7,488 nucleotides of DNA from an uncultured Clostridia bacterium (GTDB taxonomy: Bacteria > Bacillota > Clostridia > Oscillospirales > Oscillospiraceae): assembly GCA_946539175.1 (NCBI GenBank), contig CAMNHH010000104.1, positions 1 through 7,488 on the forward strand. Reading direction: 5' to 3'. Positions 4,882-7,488 of this stretch are shown here, in pieces (the first letter of the stretch is position 1; each line of letters begins with the position of its first letter). A program made the position numbers and the translations under genes. Below the pieces are notes generated by a model. That model was not told where the DNA came from. It searched no databases and worked only from the letters and a program-made list of their open reading frames with translations.

Positions 4882-7113
4882 ATGGAATGGGATTTGGACA
4901 AATATCTGGAGCCGTCTGACCGGGGGAAGCAGCCTAGTCAGAACCCAGCCGCCCCGAGAGCAGAGCGGAGCCGGGCAGAAGAACGGGAGGCCCAAGGGCA
5001 GCGCCCCCGGCCGCGTCAGACCCGGCGTCGCCGGGCAGGTTCCCTGCCGCCCTGGGTGCTGGTGCTGGTCTGTCTGCTGTTTTACAGCTTTTTCTTCCAC
5101 GTCTGGACGGAGAACCACTTCTCCGTGGGCCGTTTTTTGACGCTCCTGGTGCTGTCGGTGTCCTTTGCCCTGCTGTCCTCCCTGATCGGCACCATCGGCA
5201 AGAAGCGGAAGCTCCAGACCGTTCTGGCGGTGATCGTGGTGGCCCTCTGGGGCGTCATGTTCCTGGTGGAGTTCTTTATCATTGAGTCCTTCAACAACTT
5301 CTACACCCTGAGCGCCATGTTTGCCGGGGCCGGAAACGCCGGACAGGAGGACTTTGCCGCCCGGACAACGGATCTGGTTTTGTCCAACGTCTGGCGCATC
5401 CTGCTCTTCATCCTGCCGGTGGCGGCCTATTTCCTGGCCAACCGCTTCCTGCGGCTGCCCCGGATCATGACCCGGGGCATGCGGCGCTACCTGGCGGCAG
5501 CCGGCGTGCTGCTGCTGGTGGTGGGCCTGTTCTTTGCCGCGGTGATCTCTCCCGACCATAAGCGTATGGGCAAGGAATATGAGTTCAACGAGGCGGTCCA
5601 CGGATTCGGTCTGCCCATGGGCTTTGTGCTGGACGCCCTGCGGGGCAGCTCCGGCGGCGACTTTGAGATTGAGGACAACACGGTCTTCACGCTCCCGCCC
5701 CAGACCAGCGAGACCCAAAAGAACACAGAGGCTCCCCCCGTCCCGCCTCAGACCAACGAGAACGGAGAGACCCTGGAGCCCAGCGGCACCGAGCCCACCG
5801 CGCCCACGGAGCCCAGGAAGCCCTACAATATGCTGAACATCGACTTCGAGGCGGCCATGAGCCAGACAAGCTCCGACGACGCCAAGGACTGCCTCCGCTA
5901 TCTCAGCAGTCTGACCCCCAGCGCCACCAATGAGATGACCGGCATGTTCAAGGGTAAGAATCTGATCCTCATCACCGCCGAGGCCTTCTCCAAGGAGTTC
6001 ATTACCCCGGAGCTGACCCCCACCCTCTATCGGATGATGACCAAGGGCATCTACTTCAAGGACTACTACCAGCCCGCCTGGGGCGGCAGTACCTCCTCCG
6101 GCGAGTTCTCCGTGCTGACGGGCATCGACCCGGCCCGGGGCGCCGCCTCCTTCAAGTATACCATCGGCCACAATATGGACATCACCGTCAGCAACCAGCT
6201 GCAGAAGCTGGGCTATTTCACCCGGGCCTATCACAATCACAAGTACACCTACTACGACCGGAACCTGACCCACGAGAATATGGGTTACGAGAAGTTCATC
6301 GGCCTGGGCAACGGCATGGAGGAGGGCGTCACGGAGGTCTGGCCCGAGAGCGACAAGGAAATGCTGGACTTCACGGTGCCCCAGTACGTCAACCAGCAGC
6401 CCTTCAGTATCTACTATATGACCGTATCCGGCCACGGCGCCTATTCCTGGATGGGCAACCGCCAGTCCCGGAACCATCAGGAGGAGGTTCAGAATCTGGA
6501 CTGCTCCGACACCGTCAAGGCCTATATTGCCTGCAATCTGGAGGTGGAGTACGCCATGCAGTCCCTGCTGGAGCAGCTGGAGGCTGCCGGCATCGCGGAC
6601 GACACCCTGGTGGTGCTTACTGCGGACCACTACCCCTACTGCCTCACCAAGTCCGACGCCTGGTACACGGACAAGGACTATCTCTCCGAGTACTTCGGCT
6701 ACACGGTGAACGACTGCTTCGGCCAGGACCATAACTGCCTCATCATGTGGAGCGGCTGCCTGGAGGACAAGAACATCGTCATCGAGGAGCCCTGCTACAG
6801 CCTTGATATTGTCCCCACCCTCTGCAATCTCTTCGGCCTGGACTACGACTCCCGCCTGCTGGTGGGCCGGGACGTGTTCTCCGACCAGGAGGCCCTGGTG
6901 CTCTGGCCCAACCACAGCTGGAAGACCAGCATGGGCCAATGGGACGCCGCCAGGAACAGCAACGAGTTCACCCCCGCCGAGGGCGTCGAGGTGAGCCAGG
7001 AGTATCTGGATAAGATCCGCCGCACGGTCAGCAACAAGATCAACTACAGCTACAAGCTGCTGAACAACGAGAAGGTGGACTTCTTCCAGCTGGTGTTTGA
7101 CAACGTGAAATAA
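4882..7113 (+). CDS. ltaS: LtaS-family lipoteichoic acid synthase (membrane sulfatase-fold phosphoglycerol transferase)
   Basis: Probable polyglycerolphosphate LTA synthase, which polymerises glycerol phosphate from phosphatidylglycerol on the outer membrane face. The 743-residue protein has a basic cytoplasmic tail (1-55, rich in Arg), five transmembrane segments (about 56-73, 83-103, 112-135, 170-186, 203-222), a Pro/Thr/Glu-rich linker (about 268-315) and an extracellular sulfatase-fold domain (about 355-675). Expected active-site residues are present: Glu367 (ITAEAF), nucleophile Thr404 (GGSTSSGEF), His518 (SGHGAY) and Asp582-His583 (LTADHYPY). It is longer than typical LtaS (about 600-650 residues), mainly through the N-terminal tail and linker. 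The start ATG follows AGGAGGG (4870-4876) at 5 bases. No convincing promoter was found in the 79-base gap after murA. The extracellular part carries nine cysteines, unusual for an exported Gram-positive protein. A related phosphoglycerol transferase or other head-group transferase cannot be excluded from sequence alone. Confidence 0.9.
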   Translation: MEWDLDKYLEPSDRGKQPSQNPAAPRAERSRAEEREAQGQRPRPRQTRRRRAGSLPPWVLVLVCLLFYSFFFHVWTENHFSVGRFLTLLVLSVSFALLSSLIGTIGKKRKLQTVLAVIVVALWGVMFLVEFFIIESFNNFYTLSAMFAGAGNAGQEDFAARTTDLVLSNVWRILLFILPVAAYFLANRFLRLPRIMTRGMRRYLAAAGVLLLVVGLFFAAVISPDHKRMGKEYEFNEAVHGFGLPMGFVLDALRGSSGGDFEIEDNTVFTLPPQTSETQKNTEAPPVPPQTNENGETLEPSGTEPTAPTEPRKPYNMLNIDFEAAMSQTSSDDAKDCLRYLSSLTPSATNEMTGMFKGKNLILITAEAFSKEFITPELTPTLYRMMTKGIYFKDYYQPAWGGSTSSGEFSVLTGIDPARGAASFKYTIGHNMDITVSNQLQKLGYFTRAYHNHKYTYYDRNLTHENMGYEKFIGLGNGMEEGVTEVWPESDKEMLDFTVPQYVNQQPFSIYYMTVSGHGAYSWMGNRQSRNHQEEVQNLDCSDTVKAYIACNLEVEYAMQSLLEQLEAAGIADDTLVVLTADHYPYCLTKSDAWYTDKDYLSEYFGYTVNDCFGQDHNCLIMWSGCLEDKNIVIEEPCYSLDIVPTLCNLFGLDYDSRLLVGRDVFSDQEALVLWPNHSWKTSMGQWDAARNSNEFTPAEGVEVSQEYLDKIRRTVSNKINYSYKLLNNEKVDFFQLVFDNVK

Positions 7114-7129
7114 CGAAAACAGCTTGACA

Positions 7130-7173
7130 GCGCAAAGAAACAGAGGCCGCCCGCGGCCTCTGTTTCTTTGCGC
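7130..7173. terminator. Bidirectional terminator between convergent genes
   Basis: A perfect 21-bp inverted repeat (arms 7130-7150 and 7153-7173) with a 2-base centre. In RNA the practical form is a CAGAGGCCGC-type GC-rich hairpin flanked by A-rich and T-rich segments. Read from either strand the hairpin is followed by TTTCTTT, so it can serve ltaS (plus) and the pseudouridine synthase (minus). The right arm ends on the last base of the minus-strand gene's TAG stop codon (7173-7175). Confidence 0.85.
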
Positions 7174-7488
7174 TATTTACCAAGCAGCGCGGCAATCTCC
7201 GCCTCCGTCAAGGCCCTGTATTGGCCGGGCAGGAGGGAAGGGTCCAGCTCCAGGGAGCCGAAGCGGATGCGCTTCAGGCTGAAGACGTGGCCGCCGACAG
7301 CCTTTACCATCAGCTTTACCTGGTGCTTCCGGCCCTCGGAGATGGCGATCCAGCCCAGGGTCACGGGCCGTCCGGGATTTTTCATGAGATGGTTGTGCTT
7401 TTTCGGAGGCAGCAGGGCCTCGCAGTCCCCGATGGTGGAAAAACCCTCCGGCCAGGCCCGGGCAGGTCGGGAGATGACGCCCGTACCC
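7173..7488 (-). CDS. RsuA/RluB-family rRNA pseudouridine synthase, C-terminal part
   Basis: The frame runs from the right window edge to a TAG stop at 7175-7173 and gives 104 codons plus a partial one; the start and the catalytic Asp motif (GRLDxxTxG) lie outside. The fragment shows the conserved C-terminal block of the family: EGRKHQVKLM, then LKRIRFGSLELD, LLPGQYRALTEAEI and a short end. Such enzymes isomerise a specific uridine in rRNA (16S for RsuA, 23S for RluB/RluE), but the target cannot be decided here. The usual basic pair in the HQVKRM motif is Lys-Leu here. An internal ATG at 7385 could be mistaken for a start, but family-like coding continues upstream of it to the edge. The gene converges on ltaS, sharing the terminator between them. 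Confidence 0.88.
   Translation of the reverse strand, partial: GTGVISRPARAWPEGFSTIGDCEALLPPKKHNHLMKNPGRPVTLGWIAISEGRKHQVKLMVKAVGGHVFSLKRIRFGSLELDPSLLPGQYRALTEAEIAALLGK

Noticed and set aside
4753..6939. A 728-codon open frame on the minus strand antisense to ltaS (and similar ones opposite rsmF and murA)
   Set aside because: Same composition artefact: His/Gly/Val/Gln-rich with no domain, fully opposite genes whose catalytic motifs are intact.

Overview
The window looks like ordinary chromosome from a GC-rich, low-to-moderate-complexity Gram-positive bacterium, most likely an anaerobic member of the Firmicutes/Clostridia (Oscillospiraceae-like). This is inferred from three things: an LtaS-type lipoteichoic acid synthase, strong GGAGG-type ribosome binding sites with AT-rich TATAAT-type promoters set in otherwise very GC-rich DNA, and an HtrA with one N-terminal transmembrane anchor and a long cytoplasmic tail. 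No mobile element, CRISPR array, tRNA, rRNA or phage gene was seen.

Layout: (1) bases 1-74 hold the first 24 codons of an unrecognised gene on the minus strand. (2) Bases 75-298 are an AT-rich divergent promoter region. (3) 299-1840 (+) is a membrane-anchored HtrA/DegP-like serine protease, closed by a strong hairpin terminator at 1865-1898. (4) 1955-3391 (+) is an RsmF-type 16S rRNA m5C methyltransferase, with a promoter that overlaps the T-tract of the preceding terminator. (5) 3510-4802 (+) is MurA, the first committed enzyme of peptidoglycan synthesis, behind an excellent extended -10 promoter and followed by a modest hairpin. (6) 4882-7113 (+) is a five-TM LtaS-family sulfatase-fold enzyme. 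(7) A perfect 21-bp inverted repeat (7130-7173) separates it from a convergent RsuA/RluB-type pseudouridine synthase on the minus strand that runs off the right edge.

Three of the six genes act on the cell envelope: HtrA (surface protein quality control), MurA (peptidoglycan precursor) and LtaS (teichoic acid polymerisation). Two modify rRNA (RsmF-like m5C methyltransferase and the pseudouridine synthase). Each plus-strand gene seems to have its own transcription signals except ltaS, for which I find no convincing promoter and which may depend on read-through from murA.

I found no convincing undescribed system. The points worth a second look are small: the fused terminator/promoter ahead of rsmF, the large convergent inverted repeat, a GC-rich inverted repeat and a short AT-rich codon island inside rsmF, and unusual tails, linker and cysteine content in the HtrA and LtaS proteins.
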